A DNA stretch of 33,684 nt from a bacterium (GTDB lineage Bacteria; Bacillota_I; Bacilli_A; Acholeplasmatales; JAEDCM01), in assembly GCA_024694145.1 (NCBI GenBank), contig JAILKD010000015.1, positions 1 to 33,684 on the forward strand. Direction: 5' to 3'. Below are positions 17,135-26,079 of the stretch, piece by piece. The stretch's first letter is position 1. Every line of letters starts with the position of its first letter. Below the pieces are notes generated by a model. It saw only the letters and a program-made list of their open reading frames with translations. It made no database searches and was not told the origin of the DNA. Both the position numbers and the translations under genes were made by a program.

Positions 17135-17851
17135 TTAACATTTAATAGCAACTTCAAGTGCAAGAAGCATCATTTCATTTAATGAATTTTGACGTTCCAA
17201 GCTTGACATTTCTTCATTAGTTTCAAGTGAATTACTAACAGTTAAAATAGTAGCTGCTCTTTTATTTAAAGCCATTGCATTAGCATATAGGGCAAAGGTT
17301 TCCATTTCTACTGCTAAGCATCCATATGTGTCTCTAACTTCTCTATAATAATCTGGTCTAAGTCCATAGAATACATCAGATGTATGAATTCTACATTCAT
17401 TAACATCTATTTCTAAAGATTTTGCTGTATCAACAATTAATTTATTTAATTCAGACGATCCAGCTAAAACATTACTATCAGATAGTCCCATTGTACTTGC
17501 ATAAGTTGATTCACTATACGCATCTTTAGCAAGTAATACATCAAAAAGATTTAAATCTTTTGAATACGCACCTGCTGTTCCTATTCTAATAATAGTTTTT
17601 ACATCATATACTTTGAATAATTCATAAGAATAAATACCCATAGAAGGCATACCCATTCCTGAACCCATTACTGTAATTCTTTTACCTTTATAGTAACCAG
17701 TAAATCCAAGCATATTTCTTGCTTGATTAATTCTAATTACATCTGATAAATATGTATCAGCAATATATTTTGCTCTTAATGGATCACCAGGCATTAAAAC
17801 AACCTCAGCAATCATATTTTTACTTTTTGCATCTATATGTGCAGTAGCCAT
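17135..17851 (-). CDS. deoD: Purine-nucleoside phosphorylase, DeoD type
   Basis: Hexameric phosphorylase that splits purine (deoxy)nucleosides into base and (deoxy)ribose-1-phosphate. Family motifs are present: MPGDPLRAKYIA near 21-32, GSGMGMPSMGIYSYELF near 63-80, IRIGTAGAYS near 91, and VEMETFALYA near 179-188. 238 residues is typical of the low-molecular-mass bacterial type. The ATG has an AGGGAGGAA ribosome site. It lies 13 nt after deoC, so the pair feeds deoxynucleoside sugars into glycolysis. Confidence 0.96.
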   Translation of the reverse strand: MATAHIDAKSKNMIAEVVLMPGDPLRAKYIADTYLSDVIRINQARNMLGFTGYYKGKRITVMGSGMGMPSMGIYSYELFKVYDVKTIIRIGTAGAYSKDLNLFDVLLAKDAYSESTYASTMGLSDSNVLAGSSELNKLIVDTAKSLEIDVNECRIHTSDVFYGLRPDYYREVRDTYGCLAVEMETFALYANAMALNKRAATILTVSNSLETNEEMSSLERQNSLNEMMLLALEVAIKC

Positions 17852-17864
17852 AAAAATTCCTCCC

Positions 17865-18500
17865 TTATACTAAATTTTTACCGTTACTTGTGCCAATGCG
17901 TGTTGCACCTGCATCAATCATCTTTAAAAAATCTTCTTTTGTTTTAATTCCACCACTAGCTTTAATATCAAAATCTCCTACAACACTTTTAATCAATTTG
18001 ATATCACTTTCTTTAGCTCCACCTGTGCCAAAGCCTGTAGAAGTTTTAACAAAGTTGGCATTTGCTTTTTTTACAATTAAACTAACTTCTTTTATTTCTT
18101 CTTCTGTTAAATAACATGTTTCAATAATTACTTTTAGTGTATGATCAGAAATATGGTTTTTAACAGCTTTTATTTCTTCATAAATATAATTGTAATCATG
18201 CTCTTTTGCTTTAGAAATATTTATTACCATATCTATTTCATCAGCACCATTACTAATAGCATCATGTGCTTCAAACACTTTTACTTTAGTAGTATTTGCA
18301 CCTAACGGGAAACCTATAACAGTACAAACTAATACGTCACTACCTTTAAGTAATTCTTTAGCATAACTAACAAAATCTGGATTAACACATACACTTTTAA
18401 AATTATATTCTTTTGCTTCATTGCATAAATTTAATATGTCTTCTTTAGTTGCAAATGCTTTAAGTAGCGTATGATCAATATACTTATTATAATCCATCAT
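17865..18500 (-). CDS. deoC: Deoxyribose-phosphate aldolase
   Basis: Class I TIM-barrel aldolase cleaving 2-deoxyribose-5-phosphate to glyceraldehyde-3-phosphate and acetaldehyde. The start YIDHTLLK, the aspartate in EIDMVINIS (near 92-100), the Schiff-base lysine in FVKTSTGFG and the second lysine in IKASGGIKT are all seen. 211 residues is slightly short but complete. Two adjacent ATGs follow AGGAGG (18500 or 18497); the second has the better spacing. AGGAGG overlaps the stop of the upstream unknown gene, giving a gap of 8 nt and probable cotranscription. Confidence 0.95.
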   Translation of the reverse strand: MMDYNKYIDHTLLKAFATKEDILNLCNEAKEYNFKSVCVNPDFVSYAKELLKGSDVLVCTVIGFPLGANTTKVKVFEAHDAISNGADEIDMVINISKAKEHDYNYIYEEIKAVKNHISDHTLKVIIETCYLTEEEIKEVSLIVKKANANFVKTSTGFGTGGAKESDIKLIKSVVGDFDIKASGGIKTKEDFLKMIDAGATRIGTSNGKNLV

Positions 18501-18508
18501 TATTCCTC

Positions 18509-19366
18509 CTAGTCAATTAATACAGTTTGACTAACAACTTTAAAGTTCTTTCTAATCAATGTAAATCTTGCTTTTTTAAGTGGCTTTTGACATTTAATTA
18601 ATTTCTTTTCACTTATAACTTTTGTTCCTGGTAAAAAGCTTTGAATATTATCTATATGTTTTTTTAGTTGAGTAGTAAATTCTTTAGCTAAAACAATCAT
18701 AGAATCATCATTTGTCTTATAATAGATATAATCAATAAATGGCGGTATTAAAAGATTTGTCACACCATTCCATTCTATTGCAGTACTAACATTACCTGTT
18801 AGTTCATCAACATAATATAATAGTTTAGGAACTGTAATGCCACTATTTTGATAATGTTTAACAGCGTGATTATATTCATTTTCATACATTAAAAAATCAC
18901 TTAATTTTAAACTGTCGACTTTATAATAATTTAAGAATACATCAGGATACTTTTCCATATATGCATGTTTAGTTGTGTTGTATGCATAAATAATATCATC
19001 CTTTTTAAATGCTGATACATCACTAAAGCATTCTGTATAAATATATAAGTCAAACTTTTTAGCCATTAAAGTAATTTTATCAATGAATAAACTAAATTTA
19101 TAATTAGGATATGTTAGGGGTAGTTCTATATGCATATTTATATTTTTATACTGCGCATTAAGCATATGAATATTTGGAATTATAGATTTTTCTTTGATAT
19201 AGATTTTTGCTTCAAAAATCATATTTTTATCATTATAATTTAACACAACATCTTTATCATCAATTAGTTCAAAACTAAACTCTGGATTAGTTAAAGCCAT
19301 ATCTATAAAGTCTTTAGGCATAATGGATTTAGTTCTATCTAATAATAAATATAATTTAAAATTCAT
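18509..19366 (-). CDS. Conserved-looking protein of unknown function upstream of deoC
   Basis: I do not recognise this protein. With the ATG at 19364-19366 (MNFKLYLLLD), chosen because GAGGTG lies upstream, it has about 285 residues; the track start adds 12. There is no signal peptide or membrane helix. Composition is Lys/Ile/Tyr-rich with alternating strand-like segments, and the C-terminus is basic (KKARFTLIRKNFKV). It sits 8 nt before deoC, so an accessory role in nucleoside use is possible but only by context. A candidate -10 TGGTAAAAT lies about 20 nt before the ATG. Confidence 0.65.
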   Translation of the reverse strand: MNFKLYLLLDRTKSIMPKDFIDMALTNPEFSFELIDDKDVVLNYNDKNMIFEAKIYIKEKSIIPNIHMLNAQYKNINMHIELPLTYPNYKFSLFIDKITLMAKKFDLYIYTECFSDVSAFKKDDIIYAYNTTKHAYMEKYPDVFLNYYKVDSLKLSDFLMYENEYNHAVKHYQNSGITVPKLLYYVDELTGNVSTAIEWNGVTNLLIPPFIDYIYYKTNDDSMIVLAKEFTTQLKKHIDNIQSFLPGTKVISEKKLIKCQKPLKKARFTLIRKNFKVVSQTVLID

Positions 19367-19431
19367 AGCGAACACCTCTATATCTATTTTACCACAATAC
19401 ATAAAAATATAAAATATAAATATTTTAGTTT

Positions 19432-19459
19432 AAAAAAAAGGATATGCGTTTGCATATCC
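19432..19459 (-). terminator. Terminator after the lipoprotein gene
   Basis: Perfect 8-bp stem GGATATGC / GCATATCC (19440-19459) with a 4-nt loop, followed on the minus strand by T8. It lies 3 nt after the lipoprotein stop. Confidence 0.93.
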
Positions 19460-19461
19460 AA

Positions 19462-19839
19462 TTAATTATTTGGAATAATATCAAATATAACATAATTTAT
19501 ATCACTTAAAGCCTTTAATTCAACACTGTTATTACTAAACGATAATGTTTTAGCATTATCTAAGCTATAAACATCATTATAATAACATTCTTTTATATGA
19601 AAACCATCATATACATCTATATTTATTTTTACTAATTCATCTTGCTTACATTTGATAATCCATTTATCAACCTTAGCAAAACTACACCCTTCGTCAATTA
19701 TATCTATACCTGTATAGTTATCTCTTATATTATTATAATCAACAACACATAAATTAATAACAACAGTTTTCTTTTTCTTACATGATGTAAAAGTTATTAA
19801 TGAGACTATAAGAAATATGATTAATAACACTTTTTTCAT
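19462..19839 (-). CDS. Small predicted lipoprotein, unknown function
   Basis: The ATG at 19837-19839 follows a GGGGAG ribosome site; the track start is a TTG overlapping that site. The 125-residue product starts MKKVLLIIFLIVSLITFTSC, a type II signal peptide whose lipobox (TFTSC) places the lipidated cysteine at residue 20. A lysine run (KKKK) follows, then about 100 residues of strand-rich sequence with no family I know. It should be anchored to the outer face of the membrane. It is a one-gene unit with its own promoter and terminator. Confidence 0.75.
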   Translation of the reverse strand: MKKVLLIIFLIVSLITFTSCKKKKTVVINLCVVDYNNIRDNYTGIDIIDEGCSFAKVDKWIIKCKQDELVKINIDVYDGFHIKECYYNDVYSLDNAKTLSFSNNSVELKALSDINYVIFDIIPNN

Positions 19840-19859
19840 ATAACCACTCCCCAAAAATA

Positions 19860-19888
19860 ATTATAGCATAAAAAAAGGATATGATAAA
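19860..19888 (-). promoter_or_regulatory. Lipoprotein gene promoter embedded in the ileS terminator
   Basis: Minus strand extended -10 TGCTATAAT (19860-19868); 17 nt upstream a weak -35 TTTATC (19883-19888) falls in the loop of the ileS terminator hairpin. Only about 20 nt separate the -10 from the ATG. Confidence 0.5.
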
Positions 19889-19895
19889 CATATCC
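19870..19895 (-). terminator. Terminator of ileS
   Basis: Stem GGATATG / CATATCC (19877-19883 / 19889-19895) with a 5-nt loop, then seven T on the minus strand. It overlaps the last base of the ileS stop codon. Confidence 0.88.
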
Positions 19896-22606
19896 TATTT
19901 TCTAATTAAATCAACAATTTTTCTGCATCTTGGACATAATTCGCCTTCATCAATTGAAGGAACAATTTGCCAACATCTTGAACAAGTAAATCCTGTTGCT
20001 GGAGCCACTTCAATTTTAACTTCATTAGCTACATCTTTTAACTCAAATTGACTTACAATACACATTTGTCCAATGTTAGAATCAAGTTTATCTAATAATT
20101 CTTTGATTTCTTTTGTTGGAGTAATTGTAAGTTTAGCATTAAATGATTTACCAATTACTTTATCATTTCTAGCATCTTCTAGTGCTTTTAAGATGTCATT
20201 TCTAAATTCCATGAATTTATCAAAATTATTCTTAAGTTCATCATAAGCACTATAATCTTTAGCTTCAGGCATATTTTCTAAGTATGCATCAGCAAGTTTT
20301 TCAAGTGGTAATTGATCATAAGCTTCAGTAGCTGTATGAGGAATAATTGGAGTAAGTAGGCTAATTAATGTTTTTGCTGTATGATATAGTACAGTTTGTA
20401 CACCACGTCTAGCTTTTGAATCAGTCTTTTCGATATATAATATATCTTTAGTGAAGTCTAAGTAGAATGGTGATAGAAGTGTTGCTATATAAGCATTAAC
20501 TAATCTATATACTTCATTAAATTCATAATTTTCATATGCTGTTGTTACATCTTTAACTAAATCATTTAATTTAATCATCATGTATTTATCAACATTACAT
20601 AAATCATTAAAATCAACTAATTTGTCTAAATCAGAAATATTAGCAAGTAAGAATTTAAATGTGTTTCTAATCTTACGATATACTTCTGAAACTTGTTTAA
20701 TGATATCATCACTAATTCTTTGGTCAGCTGTATATTCGCAACTAGCTACCCACATACGTAATATATCTGCTCCATATTGATTGACAACTTTTTGTGGATC
20801 AATAGTATTTCCTAGTGATTTAGACATTTTTCTACCCATACCATCAAGAGTAAATCCATGAGATAAAACGGCTTTATATGGTGCTTTTCCTGTAGTAGCA
20901 ACACCAACAATTAAGCTACTGTTAAACCAACCTCTATATTGGTCAGATCCTTCTAAATATAAATCTGCAGGGTATGGAAGATTATAATGTTTTAATACTG
21001 CTTGGCTACTTGAACCAGAATCAAACCAAACATCCATAATGTCTGTTTCTTTAGTAAATTTACCATTAGGTGAATGAATGTTTGTATATCCTTCAGGAAG
21101 TAATTCCTTAGCACCTTTCATAAACCAAATATCAGAACCATATTGTTCAAATAAATCAGCAATATGATCAAATACTTTCTTATCAACTACTGCTTCACCA
21201 TCTTCACAGTAGAAAATTGGAATAGGTACACCCCAAACTCTTTGTCTTGAAATACACCAATCTTTTCTATCTTTAATCATATTAGATATTCTAAGTTCTC
21301 CCCACTTTGGAATCCAATTAGCATTTTTGATTTCTTTAAGTAGAGTCTCTTTTAATTTATCAATTGAAGCAAACCATTGGCTTGTTGCTCTAAAGATAAC
21401 TGGCTTTTTAGTACGCCAATCATGAGGATAGCTATGTGTAATAGGCTTTAATTTAAGAAGTGAACCACAAGCTTTTAAATCTTCAATGATTACATCTTCA
21501 CTTGCATCATAGAATAAGCCTTCATATTTACCAGCTTCTTTTGTTTGATAACCTTTATCATTTACACAAACTAAAATATCTAGTCCATATTCTTTTCCTG
21601 CGATAAAGTCTTCTTCACCATAACCTGGAGCGATATGTACAAATCCAGAACCATCTGTTGTTGTTACATAATCAGCATTAATAGTTGGACTAACTCTATC
21701 AAATAATGGGTGCTTATATTTTAAATTAAGCAAATCTTTACCATATTTTCTATCTAAAACTTTAACATCTTCAAGTTCAAGTTCATCTGTTAATGATTTT
21801 AATAATTCTTCAGCACAAATCATCTTACCCTTATTTGAATCAAATAATACATATTCAATTAGTGGTCCAGCACAAACTGCAAGGTTACCTGGAAGAGTCC
21901 AAGGTGTTGTTGTCCATACTAAGAAGCTTGCATCTTTATATAAACCTTCTCCATTAACGATAGGGAATTTGAAATATATTGATTTAGATGTAATATCTTG
22001 GTATTCAATTTCAGCTTCAGCAAGTGCTGATTCACTAGATGGTGACCAATAAACTGGCTTTAATCCTTTAAAGATAAGGCCATCTAAAGCCATTTTTTCA
22101 AATACTCTGATTTGTTCAGCTTCAAAATAATGTTGTAATGTAATATATGGATCATCAAAGTTTCCAAGTACACCTAAACGCTTAAAGTTTTCTTTTTGCT
22201 TAGCAACTTGGTTATAAGCATATTCTTCACATTTTTTTCTAAATTCAGCAGTAGATATTTCTTTTCTATTTACTCCTGATTTAGTAATAGCAACTTCAAT
22301 TGGAAGTCCATGTGTATCCCATCCTGGTACATATGGAGTATAGAAGCCTTTCATAGTTTTATATCTTAAAACGAAATCTTTTAAAATTTTGTTTAAAGCA
22401 TGTCCAATATGAATGTTTCCATTTGCATATGGAGGTCCATCATGTAAAACGAAGAATGGATGTCCTTCATTTTTCTTTAAAACTTCTTTGTATAAATCCA
22501 TATCATACCATTTCTTTTGAAATAATGGTTCTCTCACGCCTAAATTTCCACGCATTTCAAATGCTGTTTTAGGCATAGCTAATGTGTCTTTGTAATCAAT
22601 AGCCAT
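19895..22606 (-). CDS. ileS: Isoleucine--tRNA ligase
   Basis: Class I synthetase charging tRNA-Ile. The HIGH-type motif lies in PYANGNIHIGHAL (near 58-70) and the second signature in GRKMSKSLGN (near 597). The editing (CP1) domain has WTTTPWTLPGNLA. A C-terminal zinc ribbon (CSRCW...CPRC) ends the protein, as in the bacterial IleS1 type. About 903 residues is normal. The ATG at 22604-22606 (MAIDYKDTL) has AAAAGGAGTGA upstream; the track start is a GTG within that site. A T-box leader controls it. It follows sepF, as in the Bacillus division cluster. Confidence 0.97.
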   Translation of the reverse strand: MAIDYKDTLAMPKTAFEMRGNLGVREPLFQKKWYDMDLYKEVLKKNEGHPFFVLHDGPPYANGNIHIGHALNKILKDFVLRYKTMKGFYTPYVPGWDTHGLPIEVAITKSGVNRKEISTAEFRKKCEEYAYNQVAKQKENFKRLGVLGNFDDPYITLQHYFEAEQIRVFEKMALDGLIFKGLKPVYWSPSSESALAEAEIEYQDITSKSIYFKFPIVNGEGLYKDASFLVWTTTPWTLPGNLAVCAGPLIEYVLFDSNKGKMICAEELLKSLTDELELEDVKVLDRKYGKDLLNLKYKHPLFDRVSPTINADYVTTTDGSGFVHIAPGYGEEDFIAGKEYGLDILVCVNDKGYQTKEAGKYEGLFYDASEDVIIEDLKACGSLLKLKPITHSYPHDWRTKKPVIFRATSQWFASIDKLKETLLKEIKNANWIPKWGELRISNMIKDRKDWCISRQRVWGVPIPIFYCEDGEAVVDKKVFDHIADLFEQYGSDIWFMKGAKELLPEGYTNIHSPNGKFTKETDIMDVWFDSGSSSQAVLKHYNLPYPADLYLEGSDQYRGWFNSSLIVGVATTGKAPYKAVLSHGFTLDGMGRKMSKSLGNTIDPQKVVNQYGADILRMWVASCEYTADQRISDDIIKQVSEVYRKIRNTFKFLLANISDLDKLVDFNDLCNVDKYMMIKLNDLVKDVTTAYENYEFNEVYRLVNAYIATLLSPFYLDFTKDILYIEKTDSKARRGVQTVLYHTAKTLISLLTPIIPHTATEAYDQLPLEKLADAYLENMPEAKDYSAYDELKNNFDKFMEFRNDILKALEDARNDKVIGKSFNAKLTITPTKEIKELLDKLDSNIGQMCIVSQFELKDVANEVKIEVAPATGFTCSRCWQIVPSIDEGELCPRCRKIVDLIRK

Positions 22607-22630
22607 TTTAATCACTCCTTTTAATAAAAT

Positions 22631-22853
22631 AAAAAACGTCCTATCTAAGGACGCTAATAACGTGGTACCACCTTAGTTCTAGAATAAATCTAGCACTCAA
22701 ATCCCTTAACGCGGAAAACGTCCTATATTACTATAATTCACATAGGCATTCAAAGATGATATTCATATAATTAAGTGATGCTTTATTTCCACCAACAAAA
22801 GCTCTCTATAATGTTAATTACATAAACGTGTTCTTTTCATCAATTTTATATCC
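22631..22853 (-). promoter_or_regulatory. T-box riboswitch (isoleucine) of ileS
   Basis: The conserved T-box AAGGTGGTACCACG is at 22661-22674. It is followed by the terminator CGTCCT-loop-AGGACG (22637-22653) with T6. In the 5' half, GAGAGCTTTTGTTGGTGGAAA matches the Stem I AG-bulge region. The Specifier Loop reads GAATATCATC, giving an ATC isoleucine codon at about 22758-22760 (a second ATC lies at 22755-22757). Uncharged tRNA-Ile should pair here and prevent termination, so ileS rises when isoleucine charging falls. Confidence 0.95.
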
Positions 22854-22859
22854 TTAATT

Positions 22860-22868
22860 ATTATATCA
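22860..22868 (-). promoter_or_regulatory. Extended -10 promoter of ileS
   Basis: Minus strand TGATATAAT just upstream of the T-box leader; the -35 is poor. Spacing puts the transcript start near 22853. Confidence 0.6.
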
Positions 22869-22891
22869 CAAGTTTTTATAATTTAAATACT

Positions 22892-23209
22892 TTATTTAAA
22901 ATTATTCAAAAATTCATTTAAAGAGCCATCCAAAAACTCTTCTTTTCTTGCGAATAAAAATGCATTGTCATTTAGTTTTTTAGCTACACCATCAACCGCA
23001 TAAACAACACCTGATAAAAACGCAATAATTTTATTTGCTTCATCAATGTCAAGTTCACCAAATCCTAAGCATAGAGGAATACCTTTAAGTAAGCTATCAG
23101 CATAACCTACTGCCTTATCAGGATCTGTTAAGTTTTCCATAATCATTTTTTGTCTAGCAGGTGTATTATCTACTGGTTTTTCTTCTTTTTTCTTTGAAAA
23201 TATTCCCAT
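22892..23209 (-). CDS. sepF: Cell division protein SepF (short form)
   Basis: SepF links FtsZ filaments to the membrane during septation. The SepF core is recognisable: a VGYADSLLKGIPLCL segment, then DEANKIIAFLSGVVYAVDG and a LNDNAFLFA end. I start at the ATG at 23207-23209 (MGIFSKKK), with AAGGGAGA upstream; the track start lies inside yggS. At 105 residues it is shorter than the usual ~150, mainly in the N-terminal linker, and its N-terminal membrane helix is weak. The one-base gap after yggS matches ylmE-ylmF of Bacillus. Confidence 0.85.
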   Translation of the reverse strand: MGIFSKKKEEKPVDNTPARQKMIMENLTDPDKAVGYADSLLKGIPLCLGFGELDIDEANKIIAFLSGVVYAVDGVAKKLNDNAFLFARKEEFLDGSLNEFLNNFK

Positions 23210-23210
23210 A

Positions 23211-23825
23211 TTAATATTCTCCCTTCCATAAAATAGAACCAAGTCTAATATGAGTTGCTCCACACTCTAGTGCTATTTTATAATCATTAGACATTCCCAT
23301 TGATAGATATAGTGATTTATCAATTGAATCTCTAAAGTCTTTTAAACGCAAAAATACGCCTTTTATTACATTTTCTTCATCTGTGTTTGGTGCCATAGTC
23401 ATAAAGCCAACAACTTCTATTTTAGAATACTTTTTAAGTTCGTTATAAAAGTTTAATGCATCATTATAATCTATACCACTTTTAGATTCTTCACCACTAT
23501 TAATTTCAATAAAACATTTTAATTTCTTATTAGAATATTTTTCTATTTCATTAGCTAGCTTTATTGAATCAAGAGAATGTAAATAATCTATTTTATTTAT
23601 GACATCTTTAACTTTATTAGTTTGTAAGTGTCCAATAAAGTGCCAAGTGATATCTAAATCTTTTAATTCATCATATTTTTCTAGGAAAGCTTGAGCTCTA
23701 TTTTCACCCATGTTTTTAATTCCTAAATCATACATTTTTCTTATTGAACTACTACCTACATATTTACTAGCACAAACAATTGTTGCTCCTTTAGGATCTA
23801 TTTCATTTAGATTATCTTTAAGCAT
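23211..23825 (-). CDS. PLP homeostasis protein YggS/YlmE family
   Basis: PLP-binding protein of the COG0325 family that buffers pyridoxal phosphate and affects amino-acid balance; it has no known enzymatic reaction. The PLP lysine is in VCASKY near residue 21. Other family blocks are GENRAQ, WHFIGHLQTNK, IEINSGEESKSG, GFMTMAP and SMGMSNDY. At 204 residues it lacks the first 20-30 residues of typical members. The ATG overlaps the ychF stop by one base (TAATG). The neighbours proC and sepF are standard for this family. Confidence 0.93.
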   Translation of the reverse strand: MLKDNLNEIDPKGATIVCASKYVGSSSIRKMYDLGIKNMGENRAQAFLEKYDELKDLDITWHFIGHLQTNKVKDVINKIDYLHSLDSIKLANEIEKYSNKKLKCFIEINSGEESKSGIDYNDALNFYNELKKYSKIEVVGFMTMAPNTDEENVIKGVFLRLKDFRDSIDKSLYLSMGMSNDYKIALECGATHIRLGSILWKGEY

Positions 23826-24922
23826 TATCTATTAAACCTAAATAACATGATGTCTCCATCTTGGACAACATATTCTTTTCCTTCACTACGCATCTTACCA
23901 GCATCACGCGCTTGTAAGTTACCACCTAAAGTAACAAAATCATTATAGCTTATTACTTCAGCTCTAATAAATCCTTTTTGGAAGTCAGTATGAATTATAC
24001 CAGCACATTCTGGTGCCTTCATACCTTTTTTAAATGTCCATGCTCTTACTTCATCAGGTCCTTCAGTAAAATATGTAGCTAAGCCTAATAAATCATATGT
24101 TTCTTTAATTAGATTATCTAATCCAGATTGTTCTAATCCATAACTTTCTAAAAACATAGTCTTTTCTTCATCAGATAAGTCTGCAAGTTCACTTTCAAGT
24201 TCAGCAACAATAGGAATTACCTTTTTACCATTAACACATTTTTTTAATTCTTCATAGTTTTTATTATAATCAATTCCATCACCAGTTGCATTTATACCTA
24301 AGTTAGCTATATAAATGATTGGTTTTAAGCTTAAAAAGCAAAATGAAGATAATGCTTTCTTTTCATCATCACTTAAAGTTAAATCACGTAAAGAAATACC
24401 ATTTAAAAGGGCTTCTTGTAGCCTTTTCATTAATGCTAGTTCATCTCTAGCACCTTCTTCATTAGCTTGTGCTTTTTTAACTATTTTTTCTATTCTTTTT
24501 TCTACAATATCTAAATCAGCAAATATTAATTCTAAATCGATAACTTCAACATCTCTTTTAGGATTTACTGATCCATCTACGTGTACAATATTTCCATCTT
24601 CAAAGCATCTAACAACTTCAACAATAGCATCACAATTTCTAATGTTACTTAAAAATTGGTTACCTAGTCCTTCACCTTTAGAAGCTCCTTTAACTAAACC
24701 GGCAATATCAGTAAATTCAACTGTTGCATATATAGTTCTTTTAGGGTTAGCCATTTTAGTTAGAACATCTACTCTTTCATCTGGTACTTCAACTACTCCA
24801 ACATTTGGATCAATAGTTGCAAAAGGATAATTTGCAGCTAATACTTTTGTTTTTGTAATTGCATTAAATAAAGTTGATTTACCTACGTTAGGTAGCCCAA
24901 CAATTCCGGCAGTTAATGCCAT
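23825..24922 (-). CDS. ychF: Redox-regulated ATPase YchF (OLA1-like)
   Basis: Obg-family P-loop protein that hydrolyses ATP and associates with ribosomes and stress control. The P-loop GLPNVGKST is at residues 8-16, followed by DIAGLVKGASKGEGLGNQFL and a C-terminal TGS domain (TFFTEGPDEVRAWTFKKG-type stretch). The ATG at 24920-24922 (MALTAGIVG) has TAGGAGTGA upstream; the track start is a GTG in that site. About 365 residues is normal. Between proC and yggS. Confidence 0.95.
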   Translation of the reverse strand: MALTAGIVGLPNVGKSTLFNAITKTKVLAANYPFATIDPNVGVVEVPDERVDVLTKMANPKRTIYATVEFTDIAGLVKGASKGEGLGNQFLSNIRNCDAIVEVVRCFEDGNIVHVDGSVNPKRDVEVIDLELIFADLDIVEKRIEKIVKKAQANEEGARDELALMKRLQEALLNGISLRDLTLSDDEKKALSSFCFLSLKPIIYIANLGINATGDGIDYNKNYEELKKCVNGKKVIPIVAELESELADLSDEEKTMFLESYGLEQSGLDNLIKETYDLLGLATYFTEGPDEVRAWTFKKGMKAPECAGIIHTDFQKGFIRAEVISYNDFVTLGGNLQARDAGKMRSEGKEYVVQDGDIMLFRFNR

Positions 24923-24933
24923 AAAAATCACTC

Positions 24934-25719
24934 CTACTTCTTCTTACCTAATTCATATGCACGATTAACACATGCATCAAAACAATCTTTTACGATTTTA
25001 TCCATATTATAATTGTCAAAGACTTTTACACCTTCAATAGTTGTTCCACCAGGTGAACATACATCTTTGATTAATTGTTCTATTGGTTTATCACATTCTA
25101 AAATCATATTAGCAGAACCAATCATAGAACCACATACTAGCTTTTTACATTGTTCATATGTAAATCCTGCTTCCATGCCTGCTTTAATAAATGAAAGTGC
25201 AAAATAATATCCATATGCTGGAAAAGAACCGTTTAAAGGGATAACTTCATTCATCTTATCCTCAGTAATTATAGTTACAGAGCCAACACTTTCAAATATT
25301 TTAACTACAGTTTCATTTACTTTATCATCAAAACATATAGCGCTTGTACCATAATTAATTAAAGCTGGTGTATTTGGCATAACACGTGCTACATTAACAT
25401 CTTTTAAATATGATTTAATGTAATCAATTGATATACCAGCAGCAATAGTAATTATTGTTTTAGCATGATTAGTTATTTTGCTTAATTCTTCTAATATTTC
25501 ATTAATTTGTTGTGGCTTAACAGCAAGTAAAACTATATCAGCATTTTGATATAGTTCTACATTATTCATGGTTTTATAGCCACTATTATTTAATTCTTCC
25601 ATTCTAGGTGCGTAACTATCTGCAAAAATTACTTCATCTTTTTTAAATAGTCCACTTTTAATTACGCCAAATCCAATGGCACTACCCATCTTACCAGCGC
25701 CTATAATACCAAATTTCAT
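24934..25719 (-). CDS. proC: Pyrroline-5-carboxylate reductase
   Basis: NAD(P)H-dependent last enzyme of proline synthesis. The Rossmann start is FGIIGAGKMGSAI, followed by LLAVKPQQI and VMPNTPALI. The C-terminal signature is SPGGTTIEGVKVF. 261 residues is usual. A GAGGTAATTA ribosome site precedes the ATG. Only 11 nt separate it from ychF, so proC-ychF-yggS-sepF is probably one transcript. Confidence 0.95.
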   Translation of the reverse strand: MKFGIIGAGKMGSAIGFGVIKSGLFKKDEVIFADSYAPRMEELNNSGYKTMNNVELYQNADIVLLAVKPQQINEILEELSKITNHAKTIITIAAGISIDYIKSYLKDVNVARVMPNTPALINYGTSAICFDDKVNETVVKIFESVGSVTIITEDKMNEVIPLNGSFPAYGYYFALSFIKAGMEAGFTYEQCKKLVCGSMIGSANMILECDKPIEQLIKDVCSPGGTTIEGVKVFDNYNMDKIVKDCFDACVNRAYELGKKK

Positions 25720-25737
25720 TTTAATTACCTCTATTTA

Positions 25738-26025
25738 TTAAATAATACTTCCAAATACTACACATACTAGGAATACTATTACAATTACCCAGTAGATTAC
25801 TTTTACTGTAGTACTCTTACCTTTAGTAAATCCATATGCAACAACAGCAACAACGATAAATGTTAAAACTGTTGCAACTAATTGTAACCCTCCAATTAGT
25901 TTTCCGCTAAATTTAATTGCCTCGATATGGTTATTTAAACCAATTAATAACCATGCAATAGCACTTACAACGATTGCGACATAAGCAAAAATCTCTAATA
26001 AATCATTTTTACTACTCTTACTCAT
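25738..26025 (-). CDS. Small three-helix membrane protein, unknown function
   Basis: 95 residues with three hydrophobic segments: about 11-29 (IFAYVAIVVSAIAWLLIGL), 45-65 and 74-94. A short Ser/Lys-rich N-terminus precedes them. I do not recognise the family. The ATG has AGGAGGAAAT upstream and the stop is 18 nt before proC, so it may be cotranscribed with it. Confidence 0.7.
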   Translation of the reverse strand: MSKSSKNDLLEIFAYVAIVVSAIAWLLIGLNNHIEAIKFSGKLIGGLQLVATVLTFIVVAVVAYGFTKGKSTTVKVIYWVIVIVFLVCVVFGSII

Positions 26026-26079
26026 TTTATATTTCCTCCTAAATTTTATATTAAAACATTTTTAAAATGCATTAACCAA

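Noticed and set aside
19462-19854. TTG start of the lipoprotein given in the track
   Set aside because: It overlaps the ribosome site GGGGAG; the ATG at 19837-19839 gives a proper signal peptide start.
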